Of a DNA stretch of 64,000 nucleotides, positions 13,401 through 24,913 are shown piece by piece. Source of the DNA: Ananas comosus (lineage: Eukaryota > Streptophyta > Magnoliopsida > Poales > Bromeliaceae); NCBI RefSeq assembly GCF_001540865.1, contig NC_033629.1, positions 74,501-138,500 of the forward strand, read 5' to 3'. Every line of letters begins with the position of its first letter. Position 1 is the stretch's first letter. Made by a program: the position numbers and the translations under genes. Below the pieces are notes generated by a model. That model made no database searches. It saw only the letters and a program-made list of their open reading frames with translations, and was not told the DNA's origin.

Positions 13401-14170
13401 CTTGCAATAATGTTTTTAATCAACCTGAAAACCAGTTTGTGCGTGTAAACTGATTTTAATCTTGAAGCAAGTTACCAATACATTATTAGTTACCTTAATT
13501 TTGCAAATACCACAGGCATACATATCCACTATATATCTTTCTGGTGCACTAGGTTGGATACTTTGGACATGCCCCCAAGATCTAAAACTGCTTTCCTACA
13601 TTTTAAACAACTAACACAACAATAATGAGAAGCCAAATAAAATATTTCATGGAAAATTTAAGTATGTACATCTAATTAATGAGTAGAATGTTTCTTAAAA
13701 TAGTTAATGGCATTACTTTCCTTGTTCTTTCCGCCACTTGGCACATAGATGTGCTCATGAAAACTATTAGTTGTTGAAAAGAAACAGAAGATGAGGAGAA
13801 GAGTCGAATATTTGAGTGGGCAAAAAAAAAAAAAAAAAAAAAAGAGAAAAAGAGGAGGGGGCAGCTAGGGTAATGTTTTAATGTATTTCAGAAGTTTCAA
13901 GGAGGAAAGCCGAAATAGGAAAATGAAATAGTACATTAATTAACTGGTCACTAGATCCATAATAAGGACCAGAATCATGAGAAGGGGGAGATCATAAGAG
14001 AGCTAGGCCTTGCTCATCAGTGGAAAAGACACACAGAATGAAAGCGTAGTTACATGATGAATCAAAGAAAATGATGATTATGAGGAACAGCCTAGAAGTG
14101 CAGAAATATACAGGAAAAAGGATACCAAAATGGAAATCAAAAACTAAAAAGAAAAAGTAAACCCTAATTC

Positions 14171-14208
<38 letters not shown>

Positions 14209-14897
14209 GAGATCTATGGCTTGTTTCTCACGCTTTCGTACTAAAGCTGCGAAGGCTCATAATCCAATGTAACCGCACGACAATCAGGGGTCGCGACGAT
14301 CTCGGGACGTGGATCTCACGCCATTTGCTCTCAAATTTGGCTATATACGGAACATCGGAAGCGATTTACGCATCAGGGTCCAGAGAAGCGTGAAAGAAAA
14401 TTTTCATCCGTGGAAAGAGAAACCGATGAAGTGTAAAACAAAAAAAAAAAAAAAATAAAGAAAGAAAGAAATAAATGCATTCCCGGTATCGGACAGACGA
14501 ACAAGCACCAGAACCCAAGAACAACACATAAACTAGGAAATAAACCGTAATTCGCACTCGTACACTACGTCTTCTTTCCTAAAATTCTAGGGCACGGAAA
14601 ATATATGAATCCGTAACAGATCGATGTTGATGCCATAATTAAGGGGGGTAAAAAAAGAGAGAGAGAGAGCAAAAAAAAGTGGCGAGCAGTTCGAGAGAGA
14701 TGAAGAGATGAGAGAGATGATCGCACCAGGAATGGGTGGCGTACTCGTAGAGCTTTTCCCTGGTGGAGAAAACGATGAGGGCCACCTCGGCGTCGCACGC
14801 GCGCCTTCTTCACCAATCCATTTCTCCGCTTCGAGAACGTCCCCTCCCTATTGATCTTGTTCTCGATCCGCTTCAGCTGCACCCTCCCCCTCCCCAC
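10500..14897 (-). pseudogene. AP1/FUL-like (SQUAMOSA clade) MADS-box pseudogene
   Basis: Exon remnants read on the minus strand. Exon 1 (about 14721-14897) encodes [15 protein letters not shown], then [11 protein letters not shown]; after a frame break it continues [20 protein letters not shown], which is FUL-like. Exon 4 (12170-12263) keeps the K-box text KELQQLEQQLDSSLK, exon 5 (11164-11205) gives SQLMLDSISELQKK, exon 6 (10776-10817) gives EKSQLEHNKVLVEE, and exon 7 (from 10623 down) gives MEKQKEARQVHPPEWEQQQ. Breaks seen: the start ATG is lost (GTG, or a 2-bp insertion after ATG); about 14 bp encoding the residues before CDAE are missing; exon 4 is about 5 bp short inside the QLNSLN segment; exon 6 has GG instead of AG at its acceptor; exon 7 reaches a stop soon after SSSRHASFLWT. 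Exons 2 and 3 were not found. An intact copy would be a floral or inflorescence identity factor, but this copy cannot make one. Confidence 0.85.
14158..14204. repeat. (GA)n microsatellite in the MADS pseudogene
   Basis: About 20 GA units follow AACCCTAATTCTA in the first intron of the FUL-like pseudogene. Similar GA/CT tracts sit beside several genes in the window. Confidence 0.8.
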
Positions 14898-14915
14898 ATA
14901 TCCCGATCTCCAACT

Positions 14916-14953
14916 AAACCCTAACCCTAACCCTAACCCTAACCCTAACCCTA
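14916..14953. repeat. Interstitial telomere-type repeat (CCCTAA)n
   Basis: Six consecutive CCCTAA units stand about 20 bp upstream of the MADS pseudogene start (minus strand). This is the plant (TTTAGGG-like) motif class, but in the six-base TTAGGG form. Short telo-boxes are common in plant promoters. Six perfect units are more than a usual box and may be microsatellite expansion of one, or a repair scar. A GA-rich tract follows at 14975-15010. Confidence 0.85.
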
Positions 14954-15261
14954 TCGTACAACCTACGAACAACAAAGAGAGAGAGAGGGAGAGGGAGAGG
15001 GAGAGAGAGGTAGGGTTTGGTGGTGGTGGTGTTAGGGGAAGGAGCTTGGAGGGCGAGAGGCGATGGGTGTGGTTTTGCAAGGGTTGGAGAGATGGGAACA
15101 GGAAGGTGGTATTTGGAAACCGGAGTGGTTTTTCGTGGGTATACGCTGTCGCGTTGTGATTGGTGGGGATGGACTCTGCCAAAGGCATGTTAATGAAGCT
15201 CTGTCTCGTTTCGTACGGACAACTAAGACATAAAGGCGCACGGCCCGCCGCCCCCCCACCC

Positions 15262-15303
<42 letters not shown>

Positions 15304-16696
15304 ACGTACCTCACGCCCCTAATTTTAATGACGGTGCAGAAACAAATGCCCTCCACATTGTGGGATATTACGATTGTGCCACTCAACCTTGTAACGATAC
15401 GTCGACGTGCGCGACCATGCCACCCACCGAGCATGCTCTGATCCGTCGCTTCGTTAGCAGCCAACGGTGGGATGAGCGCCTTAATTCTCGCCGCTAGCGG
15501 ACAACCGACGGTCACGATCGCCCGACCACCTGATGCGGCCTTCCACTGCTCTATTGAGCAGAGCTGATTCGGGATTACGGGATTTTCTAGAATTGCTCGA
15601 CTCATGGTGAAATTAATTTGTGGCCAACTAATCAAGATTAATAAGGAGTGCTATCCATACATTCCATACCAGTTTGAATAAATTTTGTGCGAACCATGTT
15701 AATCCATTTTTTCTCTCAATTCTTGTTAATCCATTTTTTCTCTCAATTCTTTTTCTTTTTTAAAATATATGAAACTTAGCACTACTCCGCAAGATATAAT
15801 CTTGGCATGCACCATCTATTAATTCAGACAATAATGTGTCAATCATGCATGTACCCACCACTCATGCAGAAAGAAATATTAAGGCTAGCTTGTCGGCCGG
15901 GAAACACAAGGGGGCAGCAAAAGCGGAACAATCTACATTGCTGGATGTTCAAATTTATAACTGGATCATCAGATGCATGCACGCAGCCTGTTGGATACCA
16001 ATCATGTGAGGCATCGCTATTTCGATACCATATCATCAACAAATAATGTATATACATACACGCTTATTATTAACAAATTAATAGCAGAGAAACCTTTCTT
16101 TTTCTTTTCTTCTCTTTTTTTTCAACACTCTGGGGCCAGGGTAATCAGATCAGTTCCTGATCAGTTATGAACCACTACTTGATTGGGAAAAAGTGAAAGA
16201 AGATATTCATATTCTGATAACTACAAATGAGCATCTCCTGATTGGAATATTCATCATCGCCATGTGCCGGATAGATAAAGTGAACCAACTTTCTCACCAC
16301 AACTTCACATCAATTCTCAAGATAGCTAGTCGACCACTTCTCAAAGCAATTAATATCGTAAACATTGATGTACGAACTAACAACTATATATAAAGCTCAG
16401 TCTGAAAATTTAGAATATGCATCATATATCTTACACAAAAGGCCTGAATCTTACTGACCAGGGTGAAATAATTATTTGTTTTTTTTCAGCAAGATATTGC
16501 CTCCAACTCTTAATTAATAGCCACAACATAAAATCAAGCTCCATTTCGATCCATATACCATTCTATAGCTGTAGGAGTGTTTTATTCTTCTTCATGAGTT
16601 TTCTCGTGCATGCTTAAAAGCAAATATAAAATACAATACAGTAGTCGAGGAGGATATAAGACAAACAAGAGTTTGGTGGAAATGAAGCGTAAGGCT
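14954..16696. other. Intergenic between the SEP gene and the FUL-like pseudogene
   Basis: This 1.7-kb spacer separates two MADS genes that are transcribed in the same direction. Apart from the poly-C tract and a small duplication of TTAATCCATTTTTTCTCTCA near 15700-15745, nothing was recognised. It would have been the promoter of the FUL-like gene. Confidence 0.5.
15263..15303. repeat. 41-base poly-C tract
   Basis: An uninterrupted run of about 41 C is preceded by CCCACCCACC. Reverse-strand glycine-rich and forward-strand proline-rich frames across it are artefacts. The exact length is probably uncertain in the assembly. Confidence 0.85.
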
Positions 16697-17928
16697 TCAT
16701 CCTATCCATCCAGGAGGATAGACGTTCTCACCTGTTGTTGCATCAGCTGCATTCAACTGATTAGTATACATGGGATAGTACCTGCATGCAACCAATGCCG
16801 TATTAAGACAGTCACGTACATTCATCAGGAATGCAGTTTTTGGAGCAAATTTTTTTTTATGGAACAGTAACAAATTTAGTCATAACGTTTGATCGGAGCA
16901 CCAATTCAGTATTTAAACATACAACTATATATAATAACATTATCTGTGAACTTTGAGTTTTCATTTGTGTTTCTTCTCAAATGTTTGCACAAAGTTCATT
17001 CCATGCACTGCAACAAAAACGGTCTATAGCGACAATTTTAAATGTCGGTACAGGTCAAAAAAGTGCTGCTGACTAAATTACTGACACTGTTAAAAAGTGT
17101 TGCTATATGTGGGGTCGCTAGGTATATAGTGACAGTTAAAGAGTGTCGCTATAACAAAAAAAAATGCTGTTAATTTACCAACACTTATTTAAACATTTAG
17201 CAATCGTCGGAACTCTAGCTCGTTGGCTGCAGTGGTGGAAGAGGACGAGAGGAAGGGATCTTCGTCTAGAATTTCAATGGATTGAGTGAGGGGAGAAGGG
17301 GAGATGATAATCGATTTTTCATTTTTTTTTTTCTTTTCTGTTTATAATCAGGCCGAATGGGCTGGGTGAGGTGGGTTGAGTAGAGTAATTTTTTATTTTT
17401 GGTTGGATTGGGTTTTATATTTAGGCATTAGTAGATTTTTTAAAAAATTTTGGCATAAATGGGACACTTATACAGAAGTGTCCCAAACATATGTCCTTAT
17501 AACCTAATTCTGTTGTAGTGATGTAAAGTATAACGGTAATGACGCTAGACATGATGCTTTTCCATAGGTAGACCAAAGGACTCGATTGTTACGCAAAACA
17601 AACTTTGGGAATAAATTGTTGCGATTGAAACTATGAGAAAGAAAATGAAATTCAAGTTGGAAAAAAAAGTGACAAAGCATATATATNTATATATATATAT
17701 ATAATTGGGCTGGAATAGTATCAATAGCACCAAACTATTGGTGCTATTAGTTTTGTAGCTCTTAGATTAAGAAATTTACGGTTAGGATGATGTGGTCCCC
17801 CTAGGGTTGAGTGGGTGTTGGTTGAATAGTATAATCTAACGGATAAAAATAATCAAAAGCATTAATCTAACAGCAGAAAACTTGATAGCACCAAGTGCTT
17901 GGTGCTATCGATAGCATAGCAGCCGAAC

Positions 17929-17965
<37 letters not shown>

Positions 17966-18625
17966 CGCGCTAGGCTCCTATACTATTTATAGTAATAGAG
18001 CTTCTGGTACTAGTCTCATTTTCAACTTTACAGTGTTCAAAATAACGATCCACATCCTTAAAACTGATCTAAGGTATTTAAAGTTTTTAGAAATAAAATT
18101 TTATATATTTTCCATGTAGTTTTACTTTATGATCAAATTATTTCAAATTTGTCAATTTTTAATAGTTATTATAGTGAGTTTGTAGTTTAACGGTGTAGAA
18201 GAATTTAAATTTATTCAAATTTTGATAGAATAAATCCTATTTTCAAATTTTAAAGATGGTTGATCTTGAATTCAAGATTGGAATATTCATCAGTATCGTT
18301 GATCTTGAATTGAAAAATCCTATTTTCGAATTTTAAAGATGGTTCAATTTTTTTTTTATTTTTTTTTTTGAGAGATAGGTAGCACGCTACTCGCTTCGTT
18401 TATTTCATTTTAGAAATAAACTTAGATGGTTCAATTTTTACCATTCATTTTTGACATGATTTATTACTAACTAAACGATGTTGAAAAAAAATTAAAATTT
18501 TATTTCTAACTTCATATATCTTAGATCATATTTGACGGTAAAGATCGTTTATTTGAACACTCTAAGATCGAAAACGAGACTATAGTACCAGAGCTCCGGT
18601 ACTATAGATGGTATAGTAGCATCAT

Positions 18626-18658
<33 letters not shown>

Positions 18659-21600
18659 GTTATCCATTTCTGACAGGAATTTACCCAATTTGAAGCGAAG
18701 GTTCAAAAGGTATGGGGTGAAAGAATCCCTGGGACGACTGTGAAGGCCTTTGATTGCAGGCTACATTAGATGCACCACCGGTGCCATTTTCCCAGGATAG
18801 TAGGAGGGGATCTTGTAAATCAGCTTCCTGCAACTGAGAGAGGTAGCCGTGCAAGCAAAGTTAACAAGCGAGCTGGTACAGACTTAAAAAAAGAAAAAAA
18901 AAAGAAAAAAAAAAAAAAAGAATATAAGAAATGAACAGCTAGCGTCAAATGTTGCATAAGTTGGTGCTGTTTCCGCAGAACATACAAGACCATTCTACTA
19001 GCTAGAGAGCATTGCCCTTTAAGCTAAAGCAGACTAGATCCAGTATCGACAAACATGTAAGCAACCGGATGTTCAATGTTTTGATTTGATGGAAAGAAAG
19101 AGGCCAACTGTGAAGTGAAAAAAAAAGGGCAGTTCTTATATGACTTACTGCTAACAATTTGGTTACATAAAATTAACAGAAATTCTTCCAAGAAACCTTT
19201 GACAGATTTCTTTGTGAACTACTGAAGTATTCATTAAATTACGTAAAAGTTCTCGACGAAAAAGCAATTTTCCTGCAATCATTTACTGTGTATGCAGATG
19301 ATAAGCAATTAATTAATGGAGAAGCATCACAAGTAGGCCATTAAATGGTTACCTCCCTTTTCAAAGATCTGTTTGCTTCTTGCAACATTTGTTCCTGCAT
19401 TTGGGTAAAACAGGTTGTTGAAACAAAATTTGGAACCAGAAGAAAGAAACACCACACACCCAAAAAAAAAAAAAAAAAAAAAAAGAGTAAAAAACCTTAG
19501 CATAAGGTGTAATACCTTTGTTTTAAGATCAGATAGCTCATCAAGCATTACTTGTGTCTGCAAATAATAGACATCAAAAAACAGAATTAGTAACTATAAG
19601 AAAGAAAATATATTCCAATTCCCTATTATCGATCATCATGCAGTGACACTGTCATGCTAAACTAGAGAGTGATACCACACATCTCTAAGCTAAAGCCATC
19701 CCAATTCTACATGGCAAAGACAGTTATATCAAATCACTACAACAAGCAAATATGTTGACTAGGAAAGCAACGGCTAGCTAGATGCCAAAAGAGAGATAGA
19801 TATATTGTTCTCGGAGGAAAAGCTCAAATGCGTTTGTAACATCCTTAGATATTTACCTTTCTTGATCTGATCTGCTTTAAGGACTTCTCTAATTGATTTT
19901 CAAGATGCTCGAGTTCATTCGAACTCAGTGGAATCAAATCCTCACCAAGAAGATTTCTGTATTATTAGTCATAAGATTCTCATTAGAAAAATAATCTGCA
20001 TGGAAAGGTACTCATAGCACTACTCAAAAATATTAAGTGAGATGGGAGCTAAAACAAAAAAAACCTTTGTGACTGCTGGAGAATCTCAACTCGCATCTTT
20101 AGTTTCAGATATTCCTGATAATTGCTCTGGGCCATATAAAAGAACCTCATTATATATCACAGAAGAGCATACAATCAAAAAAAGGGGGGGAAAAAAGTAG
20201 TTACCTTTCCTATGGAAACAGATACAACACAAAGGACAAAAAAAAAGAGAAATTGTTGTTTCTTAATTGTGTTGCGGAAAAAAGAGAGGCAAGAACAAAT
20301 AATTCAGGCACACTTATATTAGATATTTGAAAATTATTTACAAACATGGCTAGGTAACAAATTTCTTCCACAAAATTATATATATACTTTCCACAGGAAG
20401 AATGCGACGGACACATACCAGGACTATTGCCACCTTCTGCACATTTATAACTTGAAAGCAATTTTTTTAACACTATATCTAGCTTTAGCAAGCTGGGATT
20501 AGAGCAATATGAGGGACCAAATTTGGCGTGGGAAAATGTGCTCAGAAGAAATGCTACCATTATGGCATTAGAGTTGATTAACTGATAGCCTAAAAGGTAT
20601 ATATAATTACCACGGACAATGAAATATTTGCAAAAGAAAGGTGTAAAATTAATGGCAGGAAACAAAATTTGAGTACAACACTTAGCAGAGAAATGACGAA
20701 CAATATGTTTCAAAGAGTTTACGGAAGAGCTAACAAGCAAAGACAGGCAAGATGTCAAACGGAGCACAGATTTCATATCCAAGACCAGACAGATTCATTC
20801 AAGTAAAAGTGAAATATTAAGTGAAGATTTAAACAGACGAGCGCACCTAGCTATTATAGGTCTGCTTGCATCACTGTGTTAATTAATTTAACTAAACAAT
20901 AATCTATCAGAGAAACTACGTACCTTATACAATATTTAGAGAAGAGATTTTGCTACCTGTGTCTCAGTGGCTGGGACGGCAGCCTTTGATGCTGCATAAG
21001 TGTGTCTTTGATACCTTTCAAGAGTCTTAAGTATGCTGCAATAAAATTGGAGAAATCACTAATTAATTAGATGACACACCTCAGGAACATCTATATGAAG
21101 TTTGCTCACAACCATATATATATTGTTTGATTAATGAATCACTTTCTAAATTTATATAAGATGGATTTCTAAACATATATAAGATGGATCAGGCAGTGCA
21201 ACAGACCATCTGCAATTAAGTTAGATCATTCTCGAGAAAACGGGAATAACCAAACTATATATATATATATTTTGAACCTTCATGTCCGGAAAAATTAGCA
21301 GACGAGTCTCCTCATCTTTATTTGAGCATTGTTTGCGGTGAAAATCTAGATTTGTCTTCCTGGAGTAAAAGGCTCTTTGATCTACTAATTGTGGATACAT
21401 GAAGTGTTTGATATGGCAAACCAATCCTAAATCCTAAGCTGATTGGATGCAAACGTACACCAAAGAGAATGGAGCGGAGATGGAGTAAAACTAAGTATGC
21501 ATGCTCGATCGCAATTCAGATGGATCAGAGCGGAAGCCTTTGTTACTGGGGAACGAAGCTCTTTGATGAGAAGCGGTGAAATAAGGAATTGGTCTCTGAG

Positions 21601-24600
21601 AGACAGTAGTTCTCAAATACATCCGTATTCTCAATCTATGTGAAACTAGAAATGGTAAGCTGGGAAACCAATATAGTTAAGAAAACAGGTGACACATCTA
21701 GATTTTGAAATAGCTAGTCATATATATAAGATATAACAAGATTAAATCTCTAAACCCGGCTATAGCATTTTTGATTGATAACTAGGCCGAAGAGGTTAAG
21801 AGGATTAGGCATGGTAGGATTATAGTAGTTCTAGGATGAATGTGTTGGAAAATGATGCAAATCTTATCATGTTAGTGGCCCTATTATTGTACAAGCTCAG
21901 GAAAGCTCTTTATGGCCTGAAGCAAGCTCCTAGAGTGTGGTATAGCCGGCTTGATATCCATCTCCGACAACATGATTTTCATAGAAGTGAGAATGAACCA
22001 ACTTTATATATGAAGGTGAAAGGTAAAGAGATTATCATTATCTGTGTTTATGTCGATGACATAATCTATACAGGTTCATCAGATCTTCTTATTTGTGATT
22101 TCAAGAATATTATGATGCATGAATTTGATATGTCGGATTTGGGACTTTTACATTATTTTCTTGGTCTTCAAGTTATGCAGACTGATAATGGTATCTTTTT
22201 GACCCAAGAAAAGTATGCAGTGGATTTGCTTAAGAAATTTAAGTTACAAAACTGCAAGGGATGTGCAACTCCTGTGAATCCAAATGAAAAATTGACAAAA
22301 GATGATGGGACTGGAAAAGTTGATGCACAGATTTTCAGAAGTATAGTTGGGGGTTTAATGTATTTGACACATTCACGTCCTGATATTATGTTTTCTGTTA
22401 GCTTAATATCCAGATTTATGCATGATCCTACAAAGCATCACCTTGGAGCCGCAAAACGAATTCTACGCTACATTCAGGATAGTATTAATTTTAGCATTTG
22501 GTATCACCCAGTTACTAATTTCAAATTGGTTGGTTTTAGTGATAGTGATTGGGCAGGTTCTCAAGATGACAGAAAAAGCACAAGCGGATGGATATTCAAT
22601 TTTGGATCTGGAGCGGTCACGTGGGCATCAAAGAAGCAAGCTACTACCACTTTATCTTCCTCCGTAGCTGAATATATAGCAGCAACATCGGCCGCATGTC
22701 AAGCTGTGTGGATGCGAAGAATTTTGGAGGATCTATATCAAGCACAAGAATATCCGACGGAGATATATTGTGACAACCGCTCAACCATTGCAATGACGAA
22801 GAATCCGGTCTTTCACGGACGCATGAAACATATCGAAGTACGTCATCATTTCATCCGGGATCTTGTCAACAATAGGCAAATCGACATGAAGAATTGTTCC
22901 ACCAATGAACAAGTTGCTGATGGATTGACGAAAGCTCTATCTCATGACAAATTTTTGAAGTTCAGAAGAGCCCTCGGCGTTACTGAATTTGCATCAAGGG
23001 GGAGTGTTGGAAAATGATGCAAATCTTATGATGTTAGTGGCCCTACTATTGTGCAAGTAGTGGGTGCAANAAATAGTGGGCTAAGATCATGTAGATAGTG
23101 GATAAGTGCATGCCTTAATTTGTGTAAGTAGTGGGTAATTAATGTTGTGGAGTTCATGATAGCTAGTTTCTAGGAGCACATGTGTAGTGGATGTAGTGGA
23201 GAACATGTGTGGTTAGGTTTTCTTAAACTTCAAGTTTCTTATTCTATTTATGTCCTTTAATTGTAAGCCTTTTGTAATCAAGTTTTTGAATGAAAGTGTT
23301 TAATTTTTCTTCCACTTAATTGCTGTAGCAAAGTGTATTAGCAAGGCTTAAATTACTTTATGCCACTTTCATCTACAGAATGACCTGCCCAGACAAGATG
23401 GCATCAGTGTGGATATTAGAGCCTATCACCAGCCGAAAGAATGAGATGGGTCTTAATTGAGTCAGAGTCTAGATAACAAATTAAATCAGGATCTGAGAAT
23501 GATAGTGTAAACCATATTTTGAATGACAAGGATAACGAGACGAGTCTCAAATTACCTGGTGCTTGTGAGTATAATTAAGATTGATGAAAATATTAGATCA
23601 TAACTCGGGGGAGGAATGTGACGCATCAAAAATTTAGAATAGTGTTATATATAAGGTATATTATGGCTAAATCTTTTAATCCGAGTATTGCATTTTAGGC
23701 GATGGCTAGGGTAAGAGGTTTAAGAGGGTTAAGTAAGCTTAGAGCTAGAGTTATTCTAGGATGGCTGACCCCTCTGAGAAGCAAGGCATCACAGTTGGTA
23801 TCATAATTAATAGAAATTTCTTAATTATCACCAAATGTATGTGTAGAAACTTTAATGAAATGGAGATTTCATTCCACTTCAGTTTTTAGTAAAAGAGTCT
23901 ACATGGGTTGATATCTATGGGTTTTGAGATTCATCAATTAAAACATCACAATTTATGCACATTAAAACCTACAACCAATGCTCTATATTTTTAAAATAAA
24001 AACAAAACAAATAAACGTCGAGCAAAATACGACTTGATTGATATGGCAGTATGTTCCTTTTCCTTTCAGTGTATTTTTATTCTTTTCCAATTTGTTTCCC
24101 TTATCGTGTTTGATCATGCCAAAGTTTCAAACAATGACAAAATAAACCCTCAACATTTAGAGAAGTCCAACTTTGTTGATATGGCAATGCGGCAATGCCC
24201 CTAATTTTTTTTCTTCTCGACGTACTACAATTCTTTTCCAGGTTAGTTCTCACACCTTATCTACATTATGATAATTATCATATCTAATAAATGAGTATGA
24301 GTATCTTATTTCAAATAATGCGAAAATCCCATGACGTGACCTCAAACTGGCATGGTAAACTAGTAATTTTAAAATATATCTACATGACCATTGGGAGCCT
24401 CATCACCTACGCATGTGAACAATCCATAGGTGTACGTATTGAATTAGATCTTCCTCTAACTTATACACTTGGATTTTGTTGAACATACCCACCGTATGCG
24501 TAATTAATGCCCAGGTATCAATACTAGTATATTAATTTTCTCAACTAAGAACCATCAACTGCATGCCGGTAACAAAAATCATGTATAAATTTACCTCTCT

Positions 24601-24873
24601 ATGAGAAAATCATACAAACTGCCTTCTTGTCAACCAACAAGAATAAGAATGCATGTACATACATGAATCCATGCATGGATAGGTAGGTGTGCATATATGT
24701 AAGCTCTCACATTCCAATGTATAATTGCATGCATGTAGGCCTATGTAAAAATATTATTAAAAACACTCCTATATATATGAACATAAATACGTAGTTATTC
24801 TTCAAAGACTTAAAGGGCTAAATCATGCCCTCAAATTGAATTACATAAAATGGTAAGACAAAATATGTGTCAC

Positions 24874-24913
<40 letters not shown>

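Larger units (their letters stand above)
21690..23793 (+). mobile_element. TRIM-like LTR element interrupted by Copia
   Basis: Two copies of a roughly 178-bp repeat are present: the left one at 21690-21842 resumed at 23383-23408, the right one at 23617-23793. Both share the order TGACRCATC, CGAGTATTGCATTT-like text, AAGAGG and CTAGGATG, and end near GGCATCA. The left copy is followed by TGGATATTAGAGCC, close to the initiator-Met tRNA primer site TGGTATCAGAGCC. The right copy is preceded by the purine tract CGGGGGAGGA. The internal part is only about 208 bp, as in terminal-repeat retrotransposons in miniature. A second primer-site-like TGGTATCATA after the right copy suggests a further, now lost unit. 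It lies in SEP intron 1. Confidence 0.65.

Noticed and set aside
14565..15635. 356-codon minus frame including a poly-Gly run
   Set aside because: It runs through the poly-C tract, telomere repeats and the frameshifted MADS exon. Only the MADS exon part is real, and that is called as a pseudogene.
20210..20782. 190-codon minus frame in the SEP gene
   Set aside because: Lies between SEP exons 2 and 3, hydrophobic AT-rich composition, no family resemblance.
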